A DNA stretch of 64,000 nucleotides from Flavobacterium sp. 1 (GTDB taxonomy: Bacteria; Bacteroidota; Bacteroidia; Flavobacteriales; Flavobacteriaceae). The position numbers and the translations under genes are program-made. The stretch covers positions 2,046,001 to 2,110,000 of the forward strand of contig NZ_PGER01000001.1 in the NCBI RefSeq assembly GCF_002797935.1. Direction: 5' to 3'. This document shows positions 1 through 8,049 of this stretch, piece by piece. Below the pieces are notes generated by a model, which saw nothing but the letters and a program-made list of their open reading frames with translations, searched no databases and was not told where the DNA came from. How positions within the stretch are numbered: the first letter of the stretch is position 1; each line of letters begins with the position of its first letter.

Positions 1-758
1 ATTTGTCCATTATGCGGTCTTATATAATGAATCAGTTCATTGAAAGGTTCAATTCTGCCGTCAAAGCCTTCCAATGATATAGTTCCGATTAAATCAGCTA
101 AAAACGAAAACTTATTTGCTTTCATTACAATATGAGCTCCGTAAGCACTCATGAATTGTGTTCCGTTTAACAAAGCCAAACCTTCTTTGGACTGCAGCAC
201 TATTGGTTTCCAGCCAAAATGCTTCAATACTTCACTAGAATTTATCTTTTTACCTTCAAACCAGACTTCTCCTTCTCCTAATAAAGGTAACGATAAATGG
301 GCCAAAGGAGCCAAATCTCCAGATGCGCCAAGAGATCCCTGCGTATAAATCACAGGTAAAATATCATTATTGTAAAAATCGACCAATCGTTGTACTGTCT
401 GCAGCTGTATCCCCGAATGACCATAACTTAAAGATTGAATCTTTAGTAACAGCATCAATTTTACAATCTCATTTGGGACTTCTTCACCTGTTCCGCAAGC
501 GTGTGATTTTACAAGGTTTTCTTGAAGTTTTGACAAATTTTCATTTGAAATTTTTACATTGCAAAGTGACCCAAAACCAGTATTTATACCATAAATTGGT
601 TCCGAATGAGAAGCCATTTTAGCATCCAAATATTTTCTGCACTTTATTATATTCGTTTTTGTATTCTCTGAAAGAGCAACTAATTTATGGTGCGAAATAA
701 TCTCCTGCAACGTTTCAAAAGAAAGTAATTCGGTACTTATATAATGTGTATTATCCAT
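1..758 (-). CDS. hutH: Aromatic amino acid lyase, probably histidine ammonia-lyase (5' part)
   Basis: N-terminal 252 codons of an MIO-dependent ammonia-lyase; the 3' part lies beyond base 1. The ATG is at 756-758. The translation has the family's YGINTGFG segment (about residues 56-63) and the Ala-Ser-Gly triad at about residues 145-147 (GSLGASGDLAPLAH), which cyclises to the MIO electrophile. The family removes ammonia from His, Phe or Tyr. The segment seen fits histidine ammonia-lyase (histidine to urocanate, cytoplasmic), but substrate-determining residues further on are outside the window, so a tyrosine or phenylalanine lyase cannot be excluded. It is transcribed away from the threonine operon, and no other hut gene is visible. 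Confidence 0.8.
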   Translation of the reverse strand, partial: MDNTHYISTELLSFETLQEIISHHKLVALSENTKTNIIKCRKYLDAKMASHSEPIYGINTGFGSLCNVKISNENLSKLQENLVKSHACGTGEEVPNEIVKLMLLLKIQSLSYGHSGIQLQTVQRLVDFYNNDILPVIYTQGSLGASGDLAPLAHLSLPLLGEGEVWFEGKKINSSEVLKHFGWKPIVLQSKEGLALLNGTQFMSAYGAHIVMKANKFSFLADLIGTISLEGFDGRIEPFNELIHYIRPHNGQ

Positions 759-926
759 TTCATAATGATTTTAAGTGTTCAAAATTCCACAAATCCATAT
801 TAAAAAGCAATGTTTTATAACAATAATTTAAAAACTGAGACAAAATAAAACCCAAAAGCTTACTCAGAACCGAAATATCCTTTAAACCTGAGTTTTAAAT
901 GCTGAAAAATCACAATATAACCTAAC

Positions 927-1029
927 TAGCCCCGATCGAAGTGGAAATCCTTGTTGCCCGAACCCCAGGCAACAAGATTACAACGGAGAGCGGGACGATG
1001 CCAGCTGAAAATGCCTAATCATTCTGCTC
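927..1029. repeat. Intergenic hairpin repeat, family 1, copy A
   Basis: Begins TAGCCCCGAT and runs through GTGGAAATCC, an internal hairpin (arms CTTGTTGCC and GGCAACAAG), then ACGGAGAGCGGGACGATG and ATGCCTAATC. The flanks recur at 39544 and 44954 around stems of quite different sequence. It lies in the 823-base gap between the ammonia-lyase and thrA. The rest of that gap up to 1268 is AT-rich with no gene that I can support. Confidence 0.8.
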
Positions 1030-1268
1030 AAAAAAATAATCAAACTCAGTTTAATTCACTATCATTTTAAAAATTTATAAAGACCAAATTATCGTCTTTA
1101 ACCCTAAACTGGCAATGTTTGAACCCTTAATCAGCATCAAAACCGCATTGCAATTCAATTAAAAACAAAGATAATCTCAATAAACGAATAAATAAATTAC
1201 GCAATATTAAATTTGAATCAATATTGAATTTCAATTATTAAACTATTCGCAAAAACGAACCATAAAGC

Positions 1269-1298
1269 TTTGTTTTTTCATAAAAAACAGTACTTTTG
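1269..1298 (+). promoter_or_regulatory. Candidate threonine-operon promoter
   Basis: TTTG at 1269-1272, 18 bases, then TACTTTTG at 1291-1298. This matches the Bacteroidota primary-sigma pattern TTTG / TAnnTTTG. Transcription would begin about 5-7 bases after the -7 box, only a few bases before the leader-peptide ATG at 1309. Confidence 0.65.
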
Positions 1299-1308
1299 AA
1301 AAATCAAA

Positions 1309-1407
1309 ATGAAGAAATTTAACAGCACATATCATCCTTCGATAACAACTCAAATTTGGGTTGCTCTTGCTGTTACAACTACATCTACTACAACTACTAC
1401 CCCTTAG
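1309..1407 (+). CDS. thrL: Threonine operon leader peptide
   Basis: A 32-codon open frame, ATG 1309 to TAG 1405-1407. Eleven of its 32 residues are threonine, nine of them packed near the end (TTTSTTTTTP), with two isoleucines earlier. It sits directly downstream of a Bacteroidota-type promoter and 174 bases before thrA. That is the layout of an amino-acid operon leader peptide, whose translation speed reports charged tRNA-Thr. The function is inferred from composition and position. The coding call is strong for so short a frame because a threonine run in front of a threonine operon is unlikely by chance. Confidence 0.8.
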   Translation: MKKFNSTYHPSITTQIWVALAVTTTSTTTTTP

Positions 1408-1581
1408 GGGTATACATTTTACATATAATCCAGTTGCTGTACTTTTTTCTTTAAAGAAAGAAAGTCATGGGTGTATAGAAATCATTTTACAATCAAAAAT
1501 AAAAATACAAAATCGCTGATTTTCAGATACTAACAATTAAAAAAGCGATTCAAATTTACATAAAACAAATACAAACTTCTT
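1408..1581 (+). promoter_or_regulatory. thr leader RNA, possible attenuator region
   Basis: Between the leader peptide and thrA there is TATACA (1411-1416) that can pair with TGTATA (1472-1477). This encloses a 14-base perfect palindrome, TTTCTTTAAAGAAA (1446-1459). A second possible stem pairs AATCGCT (about 1511) with AGCGATT (about 1545). None is followed by a clear T-run on the plus strand, so a classical Rho-independent attenuator is not evident. Confidence 0.4.
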
Positions 1582-4029
1582 ATGAGAGTATTAAAATTTG
1601 GCGGTACTTCGGTAGCCAATGCAGAAAACATAAAATTAGTTTTAGCCATAGTCCTTAATAAAGCACAAGCCGAAAAACTTGTTGTTGTAGTATCCGCTTT
1701 AAGCAAAGTAACCGATTTATTACAGTTAGCTGCTTCGAAAGCGGCTTCCAATGATGAGAGTTTTAAAGAAATTGTTACCGAAATTGAGAAAAAACATTTA
1801 GAAGCACTTAAGCAGCTTATTCCTGTAAGCGAGCAAAGCGGTTTATTAAGCCATATTAAAAGAATCATAAATCACTTGGAAACATTGCTTGACGGATGTT
1901 TTCTTTTGGGTGAATTGTCACCAAGAACTTTGGATACCATCTTAAGTTTTGGGGAATTATTATCTTCCTACATCATTGCCGAAGCTTTAAAGCAAAAACT
2001 TAAAAACAGCAGTTATAAAGACAGCCGCGAATTGATTAAAACCAATAATCATTTTGGAAAAGCTGCAGTTAACTTTGAACTTTCAAACCAACTGATTGCA
2101 GATTTTTTTGCATCGAATGAAAATCAAGTAGTTGTAATGCCAGGTTTTATCGCCACTTCTGAAGATGGCATTATTACGACTTTGGGCCGCGGTGGATCAG
2201 ATTATACAGCTGCAATTATTGCAGGAGCATTAAATGCTACTGATTTAGAAATTTGGACAGATGTAAACGGAATGTTTACTGCCAATCCAAAAATTGTAAA
2301 ACAAGCGCAGCCTATTGCTACAATATCATATCAGGAAGCTATGGAATTGTCTCATTTTGGTGCCAAAGTATTGTATCCGCCAACAATTCAGCCAGTTTTA
2401 AGAAAAAGCATTCCAATTATAATCAAAAATACTTTCGAGCCACAAGCCGAAGGAACTTTGATTTCTAATAAGATTACTGAGCATGTAAACCCAGTCAAAG
2501 GGATTACTCATATCGACAATATTACTTTGATTACCCTAGAGGGTTCTGGAATGATTGGCGTTGCCGGTTCTTCTAAGCGATTATTTGAAGTATTATCTAA
2601 TGAAAGCATCAATGTGATTTTTATTACTCAAGCTTCATCAGAGCATTCTATATGTATTGGTATTTTGAATTCGGATGCTGAAACTGCTGAAAACGCGATC
2701 AATAAAGCTTTTCAGAATGAAATCGCACAAAACAAAATAGATCCATGTATTGTTGAACAAAACCTTTGTATTATTGCTTTGGTTGGCGAAAATATGAAAA
2801 ATCACCAAGGTTTAAGCGGCAGAATGTTTAGCACTTTAGGAAAAAACAACGTTAATATTCGTGCGATTGCTCAAGGTGCTTCCGAAAGAAACATCTCTGT
2901 AGTGATTAACGAAAGAGACGTTAAAAAAGCACTGAATACATTACATGAAAACTTCTTTGAAGAAAACACTAAACAGTTAAACCTTTTCGTAATGGGTGTT
3001 GGAAATGTGGGTGAAAAATTCATCGAGCAAATCCACCAGCAAAAGAAATTCCTAAAAGAGAATTTAAAAATAAACCTTAGAGTTATTGCAGTTTCTAATT
3101 CCAGAAAAATGCATTTTGACGAAGATGGAATTTCATTAAAAGAATGGCAATCTCTTTTAGAAAAAGGAGAAACTGCCAATAAAGAAGAATTCATTTCGAA
3201 AGTAAAAGCCCTCAATTTACGCAACAGTATTTTTGTAGATATTACTGCCAATAAAGAAGTATCTAAAACTTACGAACAGTATTTAAAACAAAATGTAGCT
3301 GTAGTAACCTGCAATAAAATTGCCTGTTCATCGGCTTATGATAATTATAAAAACCTAAAAAGTTTATCCCGTAAATTCAATGCGCCTTTCCTTTTTGAAA
3401 CTAATGTCGGGGCAGGATTGCCAATCATCGATACGGTAAAAAACTTAATCGCTTCTGGTGATAAAGTACATAAAATTCAAGCCGTTTTGTCAGGTAGTTT
3501 GAATTTTATTTTTAACAATTTTGATAAAAACAATACTTTTCATGACGTGGTTAAAGAAGCTGGAGTTCAAGGTTTTACAGAACCCGACCCGAAAATAGAT
3601 TTAAGCGGAATTGACGTAGCCAGAAAGATTCTGATTTTGATTCGTGAGAGCGGCTACCAAATGGAAATTGAAGACATTGAAAACAAATCTTTTCTTCCGG
3701 CAGCATGTATGGGAACTACTAATAATGATGCTTTTTTCGCTTCATTAAAAGAGCATGCCAGACACTTCGAATCTATTTTAGCAGAAGCCAATGAAAAAGA
3801 AAGCCGACTAAAATTTGTGGCTCAATTTGAAAACGGAAAAGCGAGCGTAGGTTTACAATTCATTCCAAAAGATCATCCGTTTTATAATTTGGAAGGAAAA
3901 GACAATATCGTTTTATTCTACACTGACCGTTATGTTGATCAGCCTCTATTGATAAAAGGAGCTGGTGCTGGTGCTGCGGTTACTGCTTCTGGAATTTTTG
4001 CCGATGTGATTAGAATAGGAAATGTGTAA
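1582..4029 (+). CDS. thrA: Bifunctional aspartate kinase / homoserine dehydrogenase
   Basis: An 815-residue fusion enzyme catalysing the first and third steps from aspartate towards threonine, in the cytoplasm. The N-terminus has the aspartate kinase signature KFGGTS (residues 5-10). ACT regulatory domains occupy roughly residues 310-460. The homoserine dehydrogenase half starts near residue 465 with the NAD(P)-binding GVGNVG motif (about 472-477). Length and order match ThrA/MetL enzymes of about 810-820 residues. It is the first structural gene after the Thr-rich leader, followed by thrB and thrC. The ACT domains suggest allosteric feedback by an end product, as known for the family. Confidence 0.96.
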   Translation: MRVLKFGGTSVANAENIKLVLAIVLNKAQAEKLVVVVSALSKVTDLLQLAASKAASNDESFKEIVTEIEKKHLEALKQLIPVSEQSGLLSHIKRIINHLETLLDGCFLLGELSPRTLDTILSFGELLSSYIIAEALKQKLKNSSYKDSRELIKTNNHFGKAAVNFELSNQLIADFFASNENQVVVMPGFIATSEDGIITTLGRGGSDYTAAIIAGALNATDLEIWTDVNGMFTANPKIVKQAQPIATISYQEAMELSHFGAKVLYPPTIQPVLRKSIPIIIKNTFEPQAEGTLISNKITEHVNPVKGITHIDNITLITLEGSGMIGVAGSSKRLFEVLSNESINVIFITQASSEHSICIGILNSDAETAENAINKAFQNEIAQNKIDPCIVEQNLCIIALVGENMKNHQGLSGRMFSTLGKNNVNIRAIAQGASERNISVVINERDVKKALNTLHENFFEENTKQLNLFVMGVGNVGEKFIEQIHQQKKFLKENLKINLRVIAVSNSRKMHFDEDGISLKEWQSLLEKGETANKEEFISKVKALNLRNSIFVDITANKEVSKTYEQYLKQNVAVVTCNKIACSSAYDNYKNLKSLSRKFNAPFLFETNVGAGLPIIDTVKNLIASGDKVHKIQAVLSGSLNFIFNNFDKNNTFHDVVKEAGVQGFTEPDPKIDLSGIDVARKILILIRESGYQMEIEDIENKSFLPAACMGTTNNDAFFASLKEHARHFESILAEANEKESRLKFVAQFENGKASVGLQFIPKDHPFYNLEGKDNIVLFYTDRYVDQPLLIKGAGAGAAVTASGIFADVIRIGNV

Positions 4030-4035
4030 TATTAT

Positions 4036-4063
4036 GTAGAGACGCACTGCAGTGCGTCTCTAC
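4036..4063. repeat. 28-bp perfect palindrome
   Basis: GTAGAGACGCACTG is followed immediately by its exact reverse complement. It lies 6 bases after the thrA stop and 32 bases before thrB, inside the operon. There is no T-run, so it is not a standard terminator. It may be a mobile palindrome that also tunes thrA/thrB mRNA stability. Confidence 0.85.
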
Positions 4064-4095
4064 GGAATGCGCATCAACAAACAACAACAATATAT

Positions 4096-5016
4096 ATGAC
4101 TGAAATAAAACTATTTTGCCCCGCTACCATCGCGAATCTCTCGTGTGGTTTTGATGTACTCGGACTTTGCTTGGCTACTGCAGGCGATGAAATGATTGTT
4201 CGCAAATCGGATGTAAAAGGAGTACGCATTACTAAAATAGTAGGTGCCGATTTACCGTTGGAAACCGAAAACAATGTTGCGGGAGTTGCAGCTCTGGCGA
4301 TGCTGGAAGAAGTAGAAACCGAATTTGGTTTTGAAATCGAAATCTACAAACACATCAAGGCAGGAAGCGGAATTGGAAGCAGTGCAGCCAGTTCAGCAGG
4401 TGCTGTTTTTGGTATCAACGAATTGTTGGGACGACCTTTCACCCGAAAAGAATTGGTGAAATTTGCCATGCAGGGCGAAAAATTAGCCAGCGGAAATGCT
4501 CATGCCGACAATGTTGCCCCTGCCCTTTTGGGTGGTTTTACATTGGTTCGAAGCTCAAATCCTTTGGATATCATCAAAATTGACAGCCCTTCTGAATTAT
4601 ATGCTACGGTCGTTCATCCTCAAATTGAGCTGAAAACATCAGATGCTCGTTCGGTTTTGAAACAAACTGTTTCTCTAAAAAGCGCCATTACCCAATGGGG
4701 AAATGTAGGCGGATTAATAGCCGGCCTTTACACTCAGGATTATGAGTTAATAGGTCGTTCTTTGCACGACGAAATCATAGAACCAATTCGCAGTATGCTG
4801 ATTCCTGGATTTGATTTAATCAAGCAAACCGCTTATGAAAATGGAGCTTTGGGTTCTGGAATTTCGGGTTCTGGACCTTCTATTTTTGCTTTAAGCAAAG
4901 GAAAAGAAAACGCCGATAAAATCGCCAAAGCCATGAGCGCTGTTTACGAAGAAATGAATTTGCCTTATGAAATTCACGTTTCCAAAGTGAATGACGAAGG
5001 AATGAAAATTATTTAA
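4096..5016 (+). CDS. thrB: Homoserine kinase
   Basis: A 306-residue GHMP-family kinase that phosphorylates L-homoserine with ATP, the penultimate step to threonine. The ATP-binding motif AGSGIGSSAASSAG lies at about residues 88-101, and GALGSGISGSGPS near residue 255 is the C-terminal glycine-rich GHMP motif. Length is typical. It is the second structural gene of the operon, 66 bases after thrA with a perfect palindrome in the gap, and 81 bases before thrC. The substrate assignment rests on the GHMP motifs plus operon position between thrA and thrC. Confidence 0.95.
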   Translation: MTEIKLFCPATIANLSCGFDVLGLCLATAGDEMIVRKSDVKGVRITKIVGADLPLETENNVAGVAALAMLEEVETEFGFEIEIYKHIKAGSGIGSSAASSAGAVFGINELLGRPFTRKELVKFAMQGEKLASGNAHADNVAPALLGGFTLVRSSNPLDIIKIDSPSELYATVVHPQIELKTSDARSVLKQTVSLKSAITQWGNVGGLIAGLYTQDYELIGRSLHDEIIEPIRSMLIPGFDLIKQTAYENGALGSGISGSGPSIFALSKGKENADKIAKAMSAVYEEMNLPYEIHVSKVNDEGMKII

Positions 5017-5027
5017 TAAAAAGTAAA

Positions 5028-5084
5028 TAGTGACTAGTAATTAGTGATTAGCACTAAAGACTATTCACTAATTACTAGTCACTA
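5028..5084. repeat. 19-bp inverted repeat between thrB and thrC
   Basis: TAGTGACTAGTAATTAGTG (5028-5046) and its exact complement (5066-5084) are separated by 19 bases. A long perfect hairpin would form in the thrB-thrC mRNA. There is no downstream T-run. It is probably a dispersed repeat unit rather than a terminator, since thrC needs read-through. Confidence 0.85.
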
Positions 5085-5097
5085 ATCACTAAGAAGA

Positions 5098-6387
5098 ATG
5101 AAATATTACAGCTTAAACCATAATGCACCAAACGTTTCTTTTCAGGAAGCGGTAATTCAAGGATTAGCAACCGACAAAGGATTGTATTTCCCAGAAACTA
5201 TCACACCGTTAGCTTCGAGTTTTTTTGAGGCTATCGAAAATTTATCGCACGAAGAAATCGCTTTTGAGGCTATCAAACAATTTGTCGGAGACGAAATCCC
5301 AACCGATACTTTAAAACAAATCATTGCCGAAACACTGTGCTTTAATTTCCCTTTGGTCGAAGTAGAAAACGGAATCTATTCCCTTGAATTATTTCACGGT
5401 CCAACAATGGCGTTCAAGGATGTGGGAGCGAGATTTATGTCCCGCTGTCTGGCGTATTTTAACAGAGACAGCAAAAACAGCAAAAATACCGTTCTTGTAG
5501 CGACTTCCGGAGATACGGGAGGAGCCGTTGCCAGCGGTTTTCTTGGCGTGAACGGAGTCGATGTGGTTATTCTTTACCCTTCGGGAAAAGTGAGCGACAT
5601 TCAGGAAAAACAATTAACAACTTTGGGACAAAACATAAAAGCCCTTGAAGTTGACGGTGTTTTTGATGACTGTCAGGACATGGTCAAAAAAGCGTTTCTA
5701 GATAAAGATTTAGAACACATACACCTGACCTCTGCCAATTCGATTAATATTGCGCGTTGGTTACCACAAATGTTTTACTTTTTCTTTGCTTACAAAGCGT
5801 TGAAAAGCCAAGGTAAACCATTAGTCTTCTCTTGCCCAAGCGGCAACTTCGGAAATATTTGCGCGGGTATCATTGCCAAAAAATTAGGATTGCCAATTGA
5901 GCATTTCGTAGCTTCTACCAATGTAAACGATACGGTTCCAAGATTCCTTGCTAACGGAATTTACGACCCAAAACCATCTATTGCCACGATTTCGAATGCT
6001 ATGGATGTTGGGAATCCAAGTAACTTCGTCCGCATTCAGGAGATGTACCAAAATGATTTGGAGCAATTCAAAAAAGATTTTACGTCATACACTTTTACTG
6101 ATGCCGAAACTTTGGCAGCATTAAAAGCCATCTATAACGAAAGAGGCTATATCGCCGAACCGCACGGCGCTGTTGGCTATTTAGGATTGAAAAAAGAACT
6201 GCTGAACATACCAAACGCAATTGGTGTTTTCCTTGAAACCGCACATCCTATCAAGTTCCTCGATGTAGTTGAGCCGGCTTTGGGTGTTACTTTGCCCCTG
6301 CCAACACAAATTGAGAGCGTGATGAACAAAGAAAAAGTAAGCGTTAAAATCTCAACTTATGATGAATTGAAGGCTTTCTTAGGATAA
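5098..6387 (+). CDS. thrC: Threonine synthase
   Basis: A 429-residue PLP-dependent enzyme converting O-phosphohomoserine to threonine and phosphate. The PLP lysine lies in PTMAFKDVGARF (K107). SGDTGGAVASGF and the later CPSGNFGNICAG are the phosphate- and PLP-binding loops of the family. The length of about 430 fits the shorter bacterial class. It is the last gene of the operon, and a strong hairpin terminator follows 21 bases after the stop. Confidence 0.96.
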   Translation: MKYYSLNHNAPNVSFQEAVIQGLATDKGLYFPETITPLASSFFEAIENLSHEEIAFEAIKQFVGDEIPTDTLKQIIAETLCFNFPLVEVENGIYSLELFHGPTMAFKDVGARFMSRCLAYFNRDSKNSKNTVLVATSGDTGGAVASGFLGVNGVDVVILYPSGKVSDIQEKQLTTLGQNIKALEVDGVFDDCQDMVKKAFLDKDLEHIHLTSANSINIARWLPQMFYFFFAYKALKSQGKPLVFSCPSGNFGNICAGIIAKKLGLPIEHFVASTNVNDTVPRFLANGIYDPKPSIATISNAMDVGNPSNFVRIQEMYQNDLEQFKKDFTSYTFTDAETLAALKAIYNERGYIAEPHGAVGYLGLKKELLNIPNAIGVFLETAHPIKFLDVVEPALGVTLPLPTQIESVMNKEKVSVKISTYDELKAFLG

Positions 6388-6408
6388 CCAATTTATTCTA
6401 CCATATAC

Positions 6409-6443
6409 AAAACGACTGAGATTTATTTCAGTCGTTTTTTTTT
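6409..6443 (+). terminator. thr operon terminator
   Basis: AAAACGACTGA, a short loop, then TCAGTCGTTTT continuing into a T-run. It is a classic Rho-independent terminator after thrC. Confidence 0.9.
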
Positions 6444-6518
6444 GGAGCTAATCCTGCTGTCCGCTGTATCTGTGTGCCTGAACCCCAGGCACACAGGATG
6501 TCGCTTCCATCAGGGCTA
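6444..6518. repeat. Intergenic hairpin repeat, family 2, copy A
   Basis: GGAGCTAATCCTGCTGTCCG, then a hairpin with arms TGTGTGCCTG and CAGGCACACA, then GGATGTCGC and CATCAGGGCTA. The same flanks occur at 38166 around a different stem. It abuts the thr terminator. Confidence 0.8.
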
Positions 6519-6638
6519 CGACAGCATCAGGATTTTTAAGAAAAATAGTTCAAAACTTCATAATTATTTATTCTTTCATCAAAATCTAAAAGACTATTAT
6601 TCAACATTAAATTTTAAAAAATGGCAAGAAAAAAAGCA

Positions 6639-6719
6639 TATATTTGAAAAAAAAAGTTATGAAATGAACTTTCGTGTATAAACCTGCCAGTTGGGTAGAT
6701 TAGCGAAAGTTTGTTTCAT
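6639..6719 (+). promoter_or_regulatory. Candidate -7 box and inverted repeat upstream of the methyltransferase
   Basis: TATATTTG at 6639-6646 fits TAnnTTTG, but no good -33 TTTG is present. Just downstream, ATGAAATGAACTTTCG (6659-6674) and CGAAAGTTTGTTTCAT (6704-6719) are complementary at 14 of 16 positions across a 29-base loop. It could be a protein-binding site or a structured 5' leader controlling the island. Confidence 0.45.
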
Positions 6720-6776
6720 ATATACAAGCTAGTGGCATGGTTTAAAAATCGAACAAAATAGGAACAATATAGAAAA

Positions 6777-7586
6777 ATGACAAAACCTTTTTTAAGATGG
6801 GCAGGAGGAAAAACTTGGTTTACTAACCATATTGAAGAGCTATTGCCAAGAAATATAAATAATTATTACGAGCCATTTCTTGGTGGTGGTGCAATATTTT
6901 TTTATTTAAAATCAAAAGGATTAATTAATGGGAAATGCTATTTATCAGATAGTAATGAAGAATTAATAAATGCCTATAAAGTTTTAAAAAGAAATCCAAA
7001 AGAACTATTTGAATTACTAAAAACGCATATCAATTCCGAAACTGAATATTACAGAATGAGAGAAACAATTTATACAGATAATATTGAAAGAGCATCAAGA
7101 TTTATCTATTTAAATAAAACTTCATTTAATGGAATTTATAGAGTTAATAAAAATGGAGGTTACAATGTCCCTTTCGGTCATAGGAAACTTGAAAAAATGT
7201 ATGATTTTGAACATTTAACTCGTGTTTCTAAAATGTTCAAAAACTGTTTTTTTACAGTCAAAGATTTTAAAAAAGTTCTTTATGATGTAAAAGAAAATGA
7301 TCTAATATTTATTGATCCTCCTTATACAGTTGCTCACGAAAATAACGGATTTATACAGTATAATCAATCTTTGTTTTCTTGGGAAAATCAAATCGAGCTT
7401 TCAAAAATGCTTATAAAAATAAAAAATAAAAATGCTAATTTCATAATGACAAATGCTTCTCATTGGAGTATTGAGAAATTATATAATGATAAAGGGAATA
7501 AAACAACATTGTCAAGAGCAAGTACAATTGGTGGCATTGGTGCAAATAGAACTAAATACAAAGAATTAATTTATACAAATTTATAA
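6777..7586 (+). CDS. Dam-like (D12 class) N6-adenine DNA methyltransferase
   Basis: A 269-residue protein that would transfer a methyl group from S-adenosylmethionine to adenine in a short DNA site. Visible motifs, in alpha-class order, are RWAGGK (7-12), EPFLGGGAIF (about 32-41, SAM-binding FxGxG) and the catalytic DPPY (180-183). NKTSFNGIYRVNKNGGYNVPFG is the segment typical of D12/Dam proteins. The length is that of solitary Dam enzymes. Only 3 bases separate it from the next gene, so the three genes to 9183 form one unit. No restriction endonuclease is adjacent. It is more A/T-rich than the thr operon, suggesting acquisition. The recognition site cannot be read from the sequence. Confidence 0.9.
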   Translation: MTKPFLRWAGGKTWFTNHIEELLPRNINNYYEPFLGGGAIFFYLKSKGLINGKCYLSDSNEELINAYKVLKRNPKELFELLKTHINSETEYYRMRETIYTDNIERASRFIYLNKTSFNGIYRVNKNGGYNVPFGHRKLEKMYDFEHLTRVSKMFKNCFFTVKDFKKVLYDVKENDLIFIDPPYTVAHENNGFIQYNQSLFSWENQIELSKMLIKIKNKNANFIMTNASHWSIEKLYNDKGNKTTLSRASTIGGIGANRTKYKELIYTNL

Positions 7587-7589
7587 TTT

Positions 7590-8045
7590 ATGCAAGAACA
7601 TCATAAATCCGCTTTATTAGAAACTTTATTTATTTTGGTATTGGTAATCTTTCCAACATTATTTGGAGTTATGAAGATATTTTTCACAACCGAAAATGTA
7701 TCTGCTGAAACTTTATATAAATCTGGTGAATTCTTTTTGTATGCAGTTTCATTATTAAGTTCCTCTTTCCTTGTATACAATCATTTTAGAATTAGAAAAA
7801 GTGATTTCAATAGTATTTTTAGTTTCTTAACAATAATATTGATTTTGATTTTTTCGTTTGCTTATACAGCACTTGCAAATACAATGACACCAGATCTAAA
7901 TAGAATAAAATACTCATCAATAATATCATTTATTATTTCAATTCCAATTTTTTATTATGCTCAAGTCGTATCTAATAAAAACTCTCCAGACATCGGAGAA
8001 CAAAGAAGGAATGAACAAGTAGTAATTGAAAACGCATTAAACTAA
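7590..8045 (+). CDS. Small four-helix membrane protein of the methyltransferase/DGQHR cassette
   Basis: A 151-residue protein of no family I recognise. Four hydrophobic stretches are visible: about 11-31, 45-63, 73-93 and 104-121. A short charged tail rich in Glu and Asn follows. It has 3- and 4-base gaps to its neighbours and must be co-transcribed. In known defence loci, small multi-helix membrane proteins next to DNA-modifying or sensing genes often act as membrane-damaging effectors; that role here is inference only. It could instead be an unrelated passenger. Confidence 0.7.
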   Translation: MQEHHKSALLETLFILVLVIFPTLFGVMKIFFTTENVSAETLYKSGEFFLYAVSLLSSSFLVYNHFRIRKSDFNSIFSFLTIILILIFSFAYTALANTMTPDLNRIKYSSIISFIISIPIFYYAQVVSNKNSPDIGEQRRNEQVVIENALN

Positions 8046-8049
8046 TCAA

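Noticed and set aside
151..622. Two plus-strand frames over the first 620 bases.
   Set aside because: They lie antisense to the ammonia-lyase, whose MIO triad and family motifs are clear on the minus strand.
1441..1465. Hairpin ACTTTTTTCTTT/AAAGAAAGAAAGT as a thr attenuator-terminator.
   Set aside because: The T-run is on the 5' arm and none follows the hairpin on the plus strand, so it is not a standard terminator; kept only as a possible leader structure.
6442..6681. A 79-codon open frame between thrC and the methyltransferase.
   Set aside because: It runs through a terminator tail and a family 2 repeat, and its translation has no recognisable features.
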